Origin: Deltaproteobacteria bacterium
GTDB lineage: Bacteria; Desulfobacterota; Anaeroferrophillalia; Anaeroferrophillales; Tharpellaceae
Length of the DNA stretch: 5,116 nt
NCBI GenBank assembly: GCA_030595135.1
Contig: JAUVDU010000163.1
Span: 1 to 5,116 of the forward strand
Direction of reading: 5' to 3'
A program made the position numbers and the translations under genes. Below, in pieces: positions 1-5,116 of the stretch (position 1 is the stretch's first letter; every line of letters starts with the position of its first letter). The notes beneath the pieces were generated by a model that was given only the letters and a program-made list of their open reading frames with translations, searched no databases and had not been told where the DNA came from.

Positions 1-53
1 ATAAAAAAACCTCAACTCGGGCAAAGCCTAAGGGAAAAGCCTTGGGAAAAAGC
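1..53. other. Non-coding stretch downstream of dctP, with short imperfect repeats
   Basis: No start codon with a credible reading frame was seen. The stretch has two adjacent 13-nt units, GCCTAAGGGAAAA (26-38) and GCCTTGGGAAAAA (39-51), which differ by a small shift. They can also fold weakly on each other (27-33 with 40-46). Reading leftward, a second A/T run at 3-9 follows a weak G/C-containing stem-loop at about 10-33. This could be a back-up terminator, but the pairing is poor. The start of the next gene leftward is outside the window. Confidence 0.3.
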
Positions 54-92
54 AAAAAAATCGCGGGCCTCTCCTTAAACTGAGGCCCGCGA
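54..92 (-). terminator. Rho-independent terminator of dctP
   Basis: Positions 61-71 (TCGCGGGCCTC) pair perfectly with 82-92 (GAGGCCCGCGA), giving an 11-bp GC-rich stem with a 10-nt loop (72-81). On the minus strand the stem is followed at once by seven T residues (complement of 54-60). This is a textbook intrinsic terminator for leftward transcription, 25 bp past the dctP stop codon. No T run follows the stem on the plus strand, so it is not bidirectional. It implies that dctP mRNA largely ends here. Any dctQM genes further left would be read by leakage or from their own promoter. Confidence 0.9.
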
Positions 93-117
93 AGCAAATC
101 AAAGGTAACTATCTACT

Positions 118-1113
118 CTATTTATTGGCAGCGATAGCTGCATCAATGTAATCTTTGCCGATCTGACCTTCAAACTTTTTCCAAACCGGTTTCATTTTGT
201 CAACCCACTGCTGACGCTCGGCATCGGTAAGCTGGATGATCTCGGAACGTTTGGAATCGATGATTTTCTGGCGATCTTCAACCGATTTTTTCGCTGCAAC
301 CTCGTTGCCGAAAGCGATCGCTTCATCCAAAGAGGCCTTAATTCCGGCACGCAAATCATCCGACAAACCCATCCAGAATTCAGTTGAGGTGACGATCATG
401 TAGTCGAGCAGACCATGATTGGACTCTGTAATATAACCCTGAACTTCAAAAAATTTCTTGGAATAGATATTGGACCAGGTGTTCTCCTGACCATCAATAG
501 CCTTGGTCTGTAAAAGGGTGAAAACTTCAGAGAAAGGTTTTTTCAAAGGCATGGCTCCAACCGCCTCAAACTGGGCCGCCAAAACATCAGAACTCATGAT
601 GCGAAATTTTTTCTTGTTAGCATCAGCCGGAACATTAAGCGGTGAGCTGGAGGACAACTGTTTAAGACCATTATGCAGGTAACCTAAGCCGATAAGTCCT
701 TTTTTCTTTAAGGACTTCAACATTTTCTGTCCGTAAGGACCACTCTGAAAAGTAGAGACCGCGTCCATATCTTTGAAGAGAAAGGGCAGATCATAGAGCT
801 GCAGGCTTTTGGTGTATTTTTTAAATTTAGAGAGCGAAGGAGCCGCCATATGAACATCACCCAAGAGCATCGCTTCAAGGACTTTGTTGTCGCCGAAAAG
901 CTGCGAATTGGGAAAGACTTCAACTTCAACTTTTCCCGGCAGGCGTTTTTCGACAAGTTCCTTAAACTTGTTGGCCATTTGACCTTTAGGAGTATTTTCC
1001 GCAACCACATGCGAAAATTTGATGACTACGGGACCCGCTACGGAGACCGTCGCGAACGCCATCAACGCCACTGCCACTACCAGACTAAATACTAAAAGCT
1101 TACTTTTTTTCAT
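118..1113 (-). CDS. dctP: TRAP transporter periplasmic solute-binding protein, DctP family
   Basis: The 331-residue product is the periplasmic receptor of a tripartite ATP-independent transporter. It captures a carboxylate, probably a C4-dicarboxylate such as succinate, malate or fumarate, and hands it to a DctQ/DctM membrane pair not present here. Residues 1-26 form a Sec signal peptide: MKK, then a hydrophobic core, then a cleavage site after VSVA. The mature part has the family landmarks. Arg171 in KFRIMSSDV is the conserved Arg that binds the substrate carboxylate. The segment FSEVFTLLQTKAIDGQEN (194-211) follows, then the ESNHGLLDYM block (230-239), which is typical of the DctP branch. 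Length is normal for the family. The start is well supported: GGGAG lies 7 nt upstream of the ATG. The gene follows a two-component pair on the same strand and ends at a strong terminator. Exact substrate is inferred, and other organic acids are possible. Confidence 0.93.
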   Translation of the reverse strand: MKKSKLLVFSLVVAVALMAFATVSVAGPVVIKFSHVVAENTPKGQMANKFKELVEKRLPGKVEVEVFPNSQLFGDNKVLEAMLLGDVHMAAPSLSKFKKYTKSLQLYDLPFLFKDMDAVSTFQSGPYGQKMLKSLKKKGLIGLGYLHNGLKQLSSSSPLNVPADANKKKFRIMSSDVLAAQFEAVGAMPLKKPFSEVFTLLQTKAIDGQENTWSNIYSKKFFEVQGYITESNHGLLDYMIVTSTEFWMGLSDDLRAGIKASLDEAIAFGNEVAAKKSVEDRQKIIDSKRSEIIQLTDAERQQWVDKMKPVWKKFEGQIGKDYIDAAIAANK

Positions 1114-1120
1114 CTTTTTG

Positions 1121-1125
1121 CTCCC
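1121..1125 (-). promoter_or_regulatory. Ribosome binding site of dctP
   Basis: On the minus strand GGGAG stands 7 nt before the ATG at 1113. It is the clearest Shine-Dalgarno sequence in the window and fixes the dctP start just before a standard signal peptide. Confidence 0.75.
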
Positions 1126-1148
1126 ATCAACTAATGCAGGTTTCCTTG

Positions 1149-1230
1149 ACTATGCCGCTACCATAACGAACATTAAGAAACCCGGTTTTATTAAGATGGC
1201 TTAATAGCAAAAAACAGCTTGGATAAACAA
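1149..1230 (-). promoter_or_regulatory. Putative dctP promoter region
   Basis: Two weak sigma-70-like candidates can be read on the minus strand. The first has -35 TTGTTT (complement of 1225-1230), an 18-bp spacer and -10 TATTAA (complement of 1201-1206). The second has a poor -35 and -10 CATAGT (complement of 1149-1154). In the second case the hexamer cluster at 1172-1206 would sit upstream of and over the -35, as expected for an activator site. Neither is close to consensus, which fits activator-dependent expression. Start of transcription cannot be fixed from sequence alone. Confidence 0.3.
1172..1206. promoter_or_regulatory. Candidate operator: palindrome plus extra half-site upstream of dctP
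   Basis: Positions 1189-1206 form a perfect inverted repeat, TATTAAG-ATGG-CTTAATA (7-bp arms, 4-bp centre). A third copy of the ATTAAG hexamer lies at 1172-1177, 18 bp from the equivalent base of the next copy. Three copies in 35 bp is more than expected by chance in a 257-bp gap. The dyad form suits a dimeric regulator, and the LuxR-type regulator encoded next door is the natural candidate. That link is inferred. Confidence 0.4.
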
Positions 1231-1316
1231 GTCGACTATTTCTGAAACTCTTGTAAGAATTTTTTTTACAGGCAGGTAGGATTTAACAGTTCTGTCCGAT
1301 TAGCAACTTGCTTGGC

Positions 1317-1356
1317 AAAAAAATCTAGGGATACCGGGTTGCAATCAGCAAACCGG
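1317..1356 (-). terminator. Possible weak terminator or attenuator after the response regulator
   Basis: Positions 1334-1342 (CCGGGTTGC) pair with 1348-1356 (GCAAACCGG) around a 5-nt loop, with one G-A mismatch in a 9-bp stem. On the minus strand a run of seven T residues (complement of 1317-1323) begins 10 nt after the stem, too far for a strong intrinsic terminator. The hairpin starts about 15 bp past the regulator stop codon. It may reduce read-through into dctP without abolishing it, or protect the 3' end of the upstream mRNA. Confidence 0.4.
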
Positions 1357-1370
1357 ATACGGCTGAAAAT

Positions 1371-2009
1371 TTAGGGCTCAATCAGGTGGTTTTGAATGGC
1401 AAAACGAGATAATTCGGCATTATTGCGTAGATTTAATTTTTTCAGGAGGCGAGAACGATAGGTATCGACGGTTTTTACGCTGATATGATAGGCTTCGGCA
1501 ATTTCATGATTGGTTTGCCCTAGGGCCAGATGCCGCAAAACTTGCATTTCCCGGGTCGACAATGAATCGAGCGGAGACTTTCCGGTAACTCCCTTAGCCA
1601 GCCGTAATGCCAGCATTTCAACCGCTTCTTCACTTAAATATCGGGCTCCAGCACAGACCTTACGAATAGCGAAAACCAGTTGTTCTGGAGCGGAACGTTT
1701 GGTCACATAGCCCATAACCCCGGCTTCAACCGCCCGGATTACATACTGCTCCTCTTCATGCATGGTCAAGATGATAATCGGTAATTTTGGATAAGCGTCC
1801 AGCAGCCTCGAGACCACCTCCAGACCATCCAGACCCGGCATCGAGATATCAACAATCGCCACATCAGGTGGAGATTTCAAGGCCAGACGAACCGCCTCAC
1901 GTCCATCACAGGCTTCGGCAACAACCTCAATATCACCACTCTCCTCGACAATCCGGGCCAATCCGGCCCGAACAATCGCATGATCATCAGCCAACAACAC
2001 TTTTATCAT
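1371..2009 (-). CDS. Two-component response regulator, NarL/FixJ (LuxR-type) family
   Basis: The 212-residue product has a receiver domain (about 1-120) and a LuxR-type helix-turn-helix (about 148-210). All receiver catalytic residues are present: acidic pair Asp8/Asp9, phospho-acceptor Asp54 in VDISMPG, Thr82 and Lys104. The DNA-binding part has the usual LSTREMQVLR opening (150-159) and the recognition-helix region ISVKTVDTYRSRL (176-188). Overall it resembles the UvrY/GacA/UhpA type and is of full length. Its ATG overlaps the kinase stop codon (ATGA, 2006-2009), so the two are probably translationally coupled and form a cognate pair. A weak purine-rich ribosome site (GAAGAG) precedes the start. 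By position it is the likely regulator of dctP 257 bp downstream, comparable to DctR of Rhodobacter capsulatus. The target is inferred, and I give no symbol for that reason. Confidence 0.93.
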   Translation of the reverse strand: MIKVLLADDHAIVRAGLARIVEESGDIEVVAEACDGREAVRLALKSPPDVAIVDISMPGLDGLEVVSRLLDAYPKLPIIILTMHEEEQYVIRAVEAGVMGYVTKRSAPEQLVFAIRKVCAGARYLSEEAVEMLALRLAKGVTGKSPLDSLSTREMQVLRHLALGQTNHEIAEAYHISVKTVDTYRSRLLKKLNLRNNAELSRFAIQNHLIEP

Positions 2010-4117
2010 GATTTCTCTTCACTTTTGAATGGAGCCTTAAAGACAATCTTGGTTCCTTGGTCGGGAGAGGATAAAACCTCCAAAAAACCGCCAACCAGAA
2101 CCGCTCGTTCCCGCATCCCGGCAACTCCGAGTCCGACAACTTCGGATAATTTGTCAATGAAAAAACCGACACCATCATCCTCCACGATTAAAACAAGCAA
2201 GGAATCTTCGGCCACCAGGAACATAAAAACCTGATCCGCCACCGCATGACGGACAACATTGGTCAAGGCCTCCTGAGATATACGATAGGCTGCGGTTGCC
2301 AAGGTTTCACTGATGAATGGAATAACCCCCTCAACCGTAAAAGCGCAGGTAATCCCGGTTCGCCTTTCAAAATCAGCCGCATACCATTCCAGAGCTTCGA
2401 CCAGACCCAAATCATCAAGAATACCGGGCCGCAGACGCAAAGCAATACTCCTGACTTCATCAATCGTATCATCAATCAGCGAGCTCATCATTGCCGCCCG
2501 CTCGGCGGCCTTCTCATCAACCGGCCGCAGTCTGTCGGCCAACCAGACCGTCTCGATCCGTAAAGCGGTCAGCACCTGACCGAGTTCATCATGCAAGCCT
2601 CTGGCAATCGCAGCCCGTTCTTTCTCCTGATCAGCCATTATACTGCCTGATAAACGGCTGAGCTCGGCCGTTCTTTTCTTCACCTGACGTTCAAGGTCTT
2701 GAGTATAGAGACTGAGTTTTTCCTGAGCTTGCCGCAAAGCCTCTTCAGCCGCTTTACGGGCACTGATATCGATCGAGACCGCCAGCGAACGAACAATTGT
2801 CCCGTCCGAATCACGATCTCCGATGGCCGAAAGCAAAACATCGATCACCGCCCCATCTTTTCGCAGATACTGATAATGAATATCTTTACAGAATCCGGTG
2901 CGAAAAAACTCCGGCAGAACCTCTTCCCGAGCGTAACAACTAGACTCCGGCGTCAAAAAATCAAGCAGCGGCTCGCCAACAACTTCCTCGCGCTCATAAC
3001 CTAAGGCATCAAGCCAGTGATCACTAACACTAACCAACCGACCATCAACATTAATTGAGTGGAGCATCGCCGGCGTATTATGATAGATTGAGCGATAACG
3101 TTTTTCACTCTCCCGCAAAGCCTGTTCGGCATTTTTGCGCTGGACGATCTCAATACTGGCTTTACGGTAAAGAAAAAAGACCGCCAAAGTCACCAGAATA
3201 CAGAGGGTTATAACAGTTGGCACGGTTACTCGTACCAAAGGATCGAGAAACACTTTGTAGATGGCTTTCAAGCTGCGCAGATGAACCACATGCCAACCCG
3301 GAAAACCGTCAAGCTCCAGCCGATTAGCTAAATATCGATTTCCAGCCTTATCAATCGCATAGTGCTCACCATCTTGAACCAAACCCGTCCAGGACCAAGG
3401 ACCTTTGCCGAACTGCCGGGATTCAGCCAAGCCGCGCAGTTCACGTTCGGAATGATGCCAGAGAAGCTGAAACAGCCAAGCCTTGCGATTAGCGATAAAA
3501 ATCAAGCCCCGAGGATCGGTAACCACAACAATCTCATCCCGACTCTGGCCCAATTTTTTCTCAATCTGTTCAAGTGACGCCTTAATCACGGCAACCCCCA
3601 ACGGACTGTCACCCTGCTCCGCAAAAACCGGATAGCTGCAATAGACCCCGCGTTTCCTGGAAGTCGTTCCCAGAGCCAGATAGGAGGTCGGAGACCCATC
3701 TACCGCCCCTTGAAAATAGGGACGAAAAGCAAAATTTTTACCAACAAAACTGTCATCATCGTCACGATTACTCGAAGCAATCGTGACCCCGTCATAATTC
3801 ATCAAATAACAGACATCAGCCCTTAAAGCACTCTTGAAATGATCGAGCAAAACATCCGTCTTAGCAACTGAATCACTCCCCCCGACGACCAGACGTTTAA
3901 TCAGTTGCGGCATACCGGCCAGAGTACGAACCGGTTTAACATTTTCCGAAAGAAAGGTTGAAAGATTTTTCTGAATAATCTCAACCCGGGTAATGGCGTG
4001 GTGTTCAGCCTCCTTGAAAGCCGCTTTTTTCAGGGAGGTATAGTGGATGTAACCTCCGGTTGTCGCCGACAAAAAAGCGAGCAAAGACAAGACCAAAAAA
4101 ATAAGACGCAGCTTCAT
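2006..4117 (-). CDS. Membrane sensor histidine kinase with DctB-like sensor region, PAS and HisKA_3/HATPase
   Basis: The 703-residue product is an inner-membrane kinase. Domains in order: membrane segment (about 4-26), periplasmic sensor (about 27-295), second membrane segment (about 297-317), PAS (about 335-455), coiled coil (about 455-490), dimerisation/phospho-acceptor domain with His509 in ARGLHDELGQ, and ATPase. The ATPase shows an N box (SQEALTN, Asn620), EDDGVGF (646-652) and GLGVAGMRERA (662-672). The sensor carries SFVGKNFAFRPYFQ (123-136) and ALGTTSRKRG (148-157), which match the double-Cache (PAS-like) sensor of DctB, so an external C4-dicarboxylate is the likely signal. The transmitter is the HisKA_3 type (NarX/DegS-like), fitting the LuxR-type regulator encoded downstream with a 4-bp overlap. 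An in-frame TAA lies directly before the ATG, so translation cannot begin further upstream. No Shine-Dalgarno sequence is visible. Functionally it resembles DctS, but orthology is not shown. Confidence 0.92.
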   Translation of the reverse strand: MKLRLIFLVLSLLAFLSATTGGYIHYTSLKKAAFKEAEHHAITRVEIIQKNLSTFLSENVKPVRTLAGMPQLIKRLVVGGSDSVAKTDVLLDHFKSALRADVCYLMNYDGVTIASSNRDDDDSFVGKNFAFRPYFQGAVDGSPTSYLALGTTSRKRGVYCSYPVFAEQGDSPLGVAVIKASLEQIEKKLGQSRDEIVVVTDPRGLIFIANRKAWLFQLLWHHSERELRGLAESRQFGKGPWSWTGLVQDGEHYAIDKAGNRYLANRLELDGFPGWHVVHLRSLKAIYKVFLDPLVRVTVPTVITLCILVTLAVFFLYRKASIEIVQRKNAEQALRESEKRYRSIYHNTPAMLHSINVDGRLVSVSDHWLDALGYEREEVVGEPLLDFLTPESSCYAREEVLPEFFRTGFCKDIHYQYLRKDGAVIDVLLSAIGDRDSDGTIVRSLAVSIDISARKAAEEALRQAQEKLSLYTQDLERQVKKRTAELSRLSGSIMADQEKERAAIARGLHDELGQVLTALRIETVWLADRLRPVDEKAAERAAMMSSLIDDTIDEVRSIALRLRPGILDDLGLVEALEWYAADFERRTGITCAFTVEGVIPFISETLATAAYRISQEALTNVVRHAVADQVFMFLVAEDSLLVLIVEDDGVGFFIDKLSEVVGLGVAGMRERAVLVGGFLEVLSSPDQGTKIVFKAPFKSEEKS

Positions 4118-4145
4118 TTAAGAGAGAACAGCTCAAGATGATAGA

Positions 4146-4174
4146 TTGATTTTTTCTGTAAACTAGGCTAAATG
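4146..4174 (+). promoter_or_regulatory. Weak putative promoter for mobBA
   Basis: TTGATT (4146-4151), a 17-bp spacer and TAAATG (4169-4174) give a sigma-70-like match that is fair at -35 and poor at -10. It would start transcription about 70 bp before mobB. Its -35 overlaps the left arm of the 12-bp inverted repeat. Confidence 0.25.
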
Positions 4175-4238
4175 CCGCTTCTGAAAAGAAGTAGCACGGA
4201 CAACCACGACTGTCAACCTCAGCCCGTTACAGAAAAAA
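4150..4238. repeat. 12-bp inverted repeat in the divergent kinase/mobB promoter region
   Basis: TTTTTTCTGTAA (4150-4161) and TTACAGAAAAAA (4227-4238) are perfect reverse complements, separated by 65 bp. Outside the arms, TTGA (4146-4149) and TCAA (4245-4248) extend the symmetry after a 6-nt insertion on the right. The right arm lies upstream of the proposed kinase -35, and the left arm overlaps the proposed mobB -35. It could be a pair of protein-binding sites. The T/A run within each arm lowers its information content, so chance is possible. Confidence 0.45.
4188..4216 (-). promoter_or_regulatory. Putative promoter of the kinase-regulator operon
   Basis: On the minus strand a perfect -35 TTGACA (complement of 4211-4216) is followed after 17 bp by TACTTC (complement of 4188-4193). 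The -10 is weak but is preceded by TGC, an extended -10 (TGn) pattern. Transcription would start near 4181, giving a leader of about 64 nt before the kinase ATG. A small hairpin, CTTCT-GAAA-AGAAG (4178-4191), overlaps the -10 and start site. Confidence 0.45.
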
Positions 4239-4248
4239 AGCAAATCAA

Positions 4249-4761
4249 ATGAAAAAAGTTCCTCTTTTAGGTTTTATCGGCAACAGCAACAGCGGCAAGA
4301 CGACGCTGTTGACCGCCTTGATCGCCGATTTTACGGTTGCAGGCCTGAAAGTCGGCGCCGTCAAACATCATCATCGCTCTTTCACAATTGATCATGAGGG
4401 CAAGGATAGCCAACGCTTTACCGCAGCCGGAGCCCGGAAAACGATTATTACCGGGCCAAAGCAGACGGCTCTGATAGAACAAACGGCAAAACAGCTCCCA
4501 CTGAATGATTTGGCAGCAACCTATCTGCAGGATCTTGACCTGATTCTGGTGGAAGGCTTTAAACAAATCGAAATACCTAAGATCGAAGTCCAACGCCAAG
4601 CTCTCAACCTGCCGCTGCTAAGCCGTGGGGCAAACTCCGACCCCAACCTGATTGCCGTTATCAGTGACCAGAAACAAATCCTTGATGTTCCGCTCTTTGC
4701 CCCAGATGAGATTTCCGCAATCAGCTCTTTTATCTGCGACTATTTTGAACTAAATAGTTAA
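4249..4761 (+). CDS. mobB: Molybdopterin-guanine dinucleotide biosynthesis protein MobB
   Basis: The 170-residue cytoplasmic P-loop protein is about the length of Escherichia coli MobB. It has a Walker A motif GNSNSGKTT (11-19), the family block KHHHRSFTIDHEGKDS (39-54) and the Walker B-like segment LDLILVEGFK (96-105), followed by PKIEV (110-114). MobB proteins bind GTP and assist MobA in converting molybdopterin to its guanine dinucleotide form, needed by the DMSO-reductase enzyme family. MobB helps but is not essential in E. coli. The gene is transcribed away from the kinase, and its stop codon lies 5 bp before the mobA start. No strong Shine-Dalgarno sequence precedes the ATG; only an A-rich leader is seen. 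The start places the P-loop at the usual distance from the N-terminus. Confidence 0.93.
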   Translation: MKKVPLLGFIGNSNSGKTTLLTALIADFTVAGLKVGAVKHHHRSFTIDHEGKDSQRFTAAGARKTIITGPKQTALIEQTAKQLPLNDLAATYLQDLDLILVEGFKQIEIPKIEVQRQALNLPLLSRGANSDPNLIAVISDQKQILDVPLFAPDEISAISSFICDYFELNS

Positions 4762-4766
4762 CCACC

Positions 4767-5116
4767 ATGCCCCCCAAACCATCACTCAAATACCCCCTAA
4801 GCGGAGCCGTGCTCGCCGGCGGCCGGGCTCTGCGCCTGGACGGTATGGACAAAACCAAACTCCGCTTAGGCCGGGAAAGCCTGCTCAGTCGAACCCTCGG
4901 CATCCTCAACTCTTTTTGTGCAGAGACCTTGATCAGCAGCAACACGTTGAAACAACATCCCCAGGGACGCATCATCCCTGATCTCAAACCGAACCAGGGC
5001 CCTTTGGGAGCAATTTACAGCTGCTTGCTTAAAGCCCGCAACCCCTATCTGCAGATCGTCGCCGGAGACATGCCTTTCATTAGCGCTTGCGGACTGACTA
5101 AACTCTGGCAGGAAAG
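4767..5116 (+). CDS. mobA: Molybdenum cofactor guanylyltransferase MobA, 5' part (runs off the window)
   Basis: The reading frame is open from ATG at 4767 to the window end (116 complete codons), so the gene is truncated here only by the window. MobA joins GMP from GTP to molybdopterin in the cytoplasm. The visible part shows the nucleotidyltransferase signature LAGGRALRLDGMDK (16-29, with Lys29), Asp72 in IIPDLKPNQGPLGAI (69-83) and the metal-binding AGDMPF (99-104, Asp101). The signature has Leu24 where Met is common. An in-frame TAG at 4755-4757 rules out a start upstream of the ATG. No Shine-Dalgarno sequence is visible; the 5-bp gap after mobB suggests translational coupling. A GTG at 4809 is an alternative start but would leave only one residue before LAGG. 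Some relatives use CTP (MocA) or act on other cofactors, but the mobB neighbour supports MobA. Confidence 0.9.
   Translation, partial: MPPKPSLKYPLSGAVLAGGRALRLDGMDKTKLRLGRESLLSRTLGILNSFCAETLISSNTLKQHPQGRIIPDLKPNQGPLGAIYSCLLKARNPYLQIVAGDMPFISACGLTKLWQE

Noticed and set aside
26..51. Two 13-nt near-repeats considered as the start of a repeat array
   Set aside because: There are only two imperfect units with no spacer structure, so this is not a CRISPR or satellite array.
717..1204. Open reading frames of 61 to 97 codons overlapping dctP on both strands
   Set aside because: They are shadows of dctP in other frames, with no ribosome sites and no recognisable protein features.
1252..1270. TGTAA and TTACA arms flanking an A/T run, considered as an operator
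   Set aside because: The arms are only 5 bp and the spacer is a homopolymer-like run; such a match is expected by chance in A/T-rich intergenic DNA.
1338..1356. Sigma-54-like element on the minus strand, with GG and GC ten bases apart and a good TTGCA at -12
   Set aside because: The -24 part keeps only GG and lacks the CAC that normally follows. The element coincides with the hairpin after the regulator, and the neighbouring regulator has no sigma-54 activation domain.
2246..3577. Several plus-strand and minus-strand open frames of 70 to 105 codons within the kinase gene
   Set aside because: They lie fully inside a well-supported kinase gene, show no domain signatures, and their composition follows from the kinase codons.
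4267..4987. Minus-strand open frames of 110 and 85 codons opposite mobB and mobA
   Set aside because: The opposite strand encodes clear MobB and MobA motifs over the same bases, so these are antisense shadows.

Overview
The window looks like chromosomal DNA of a Gram-negative bacterium that takes up organic acids and makes molybdenum enzymes. It carries a TRAP-type periplasmic binding protein, a membrane-bound two-component system with a DctB-like sensor region, and the start of a molybdenum cofactor nucleotide-attachment operon. Base composition is moderate, and no mobile element, CRISPR array, tRNA or rRNA was seen. The combination would suit a deltaproteobacterial (Desulfobacterota-type) anaerobe, but this assignment is an inference with low confidence.

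Layout, left to right. Positions 1-117 are non-coding and hold a strong rho-independent terminator (54-92) reading leftward. A DctP-family TRAP solute-binding protein lies on the minus strand at 118-1113. Next is a 257-bp non-coding gap (1114-1370) with a cluster of ATTAAG/CTTAAT hexamers and a hairpin. A NarL/FixJ-family response regulator (1371-2009, minus) overlaps by 4 bp a 703-residue membrane histidine kinase (2006-4117, minus). A 131-bp divergent promoter region (4118-4248) with a 12-bp inverted repeat separates the kinase from the rightward genes mobB (4249-4761) and mobA (4767 to beyond the window end).

How the genes may work together. The kinase has an extracytoplasmic region closely resembling the C4-dicarboxylate-sensing region of DctB. 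Its transmitter, however, is of the HisKA_3 (NarX/DegS-like) type and is paired with a LuxR-type regulator rather than a sigma-54 activator. The most economical model is that the kinase senses an external dicarboxylate, phosphorylates the regulator at Asp54, and the regulator controls dctP just downstream on the same strand. This parallels the known DctS/DctR control of dctPQM in Rhodobacter capsulatus. The membrane subunits DctQ and DctM are not in the window. MobB and MobA form a separate transcription unit for attaching a nucleotide to molybdopterin.

Nothing here proves an undescribed system. The points most worth a second look are the DctB-like input on a NarL-type output, the hexamer cluster upstream of dctP, and the inverted repeat between the kinase and mobB.
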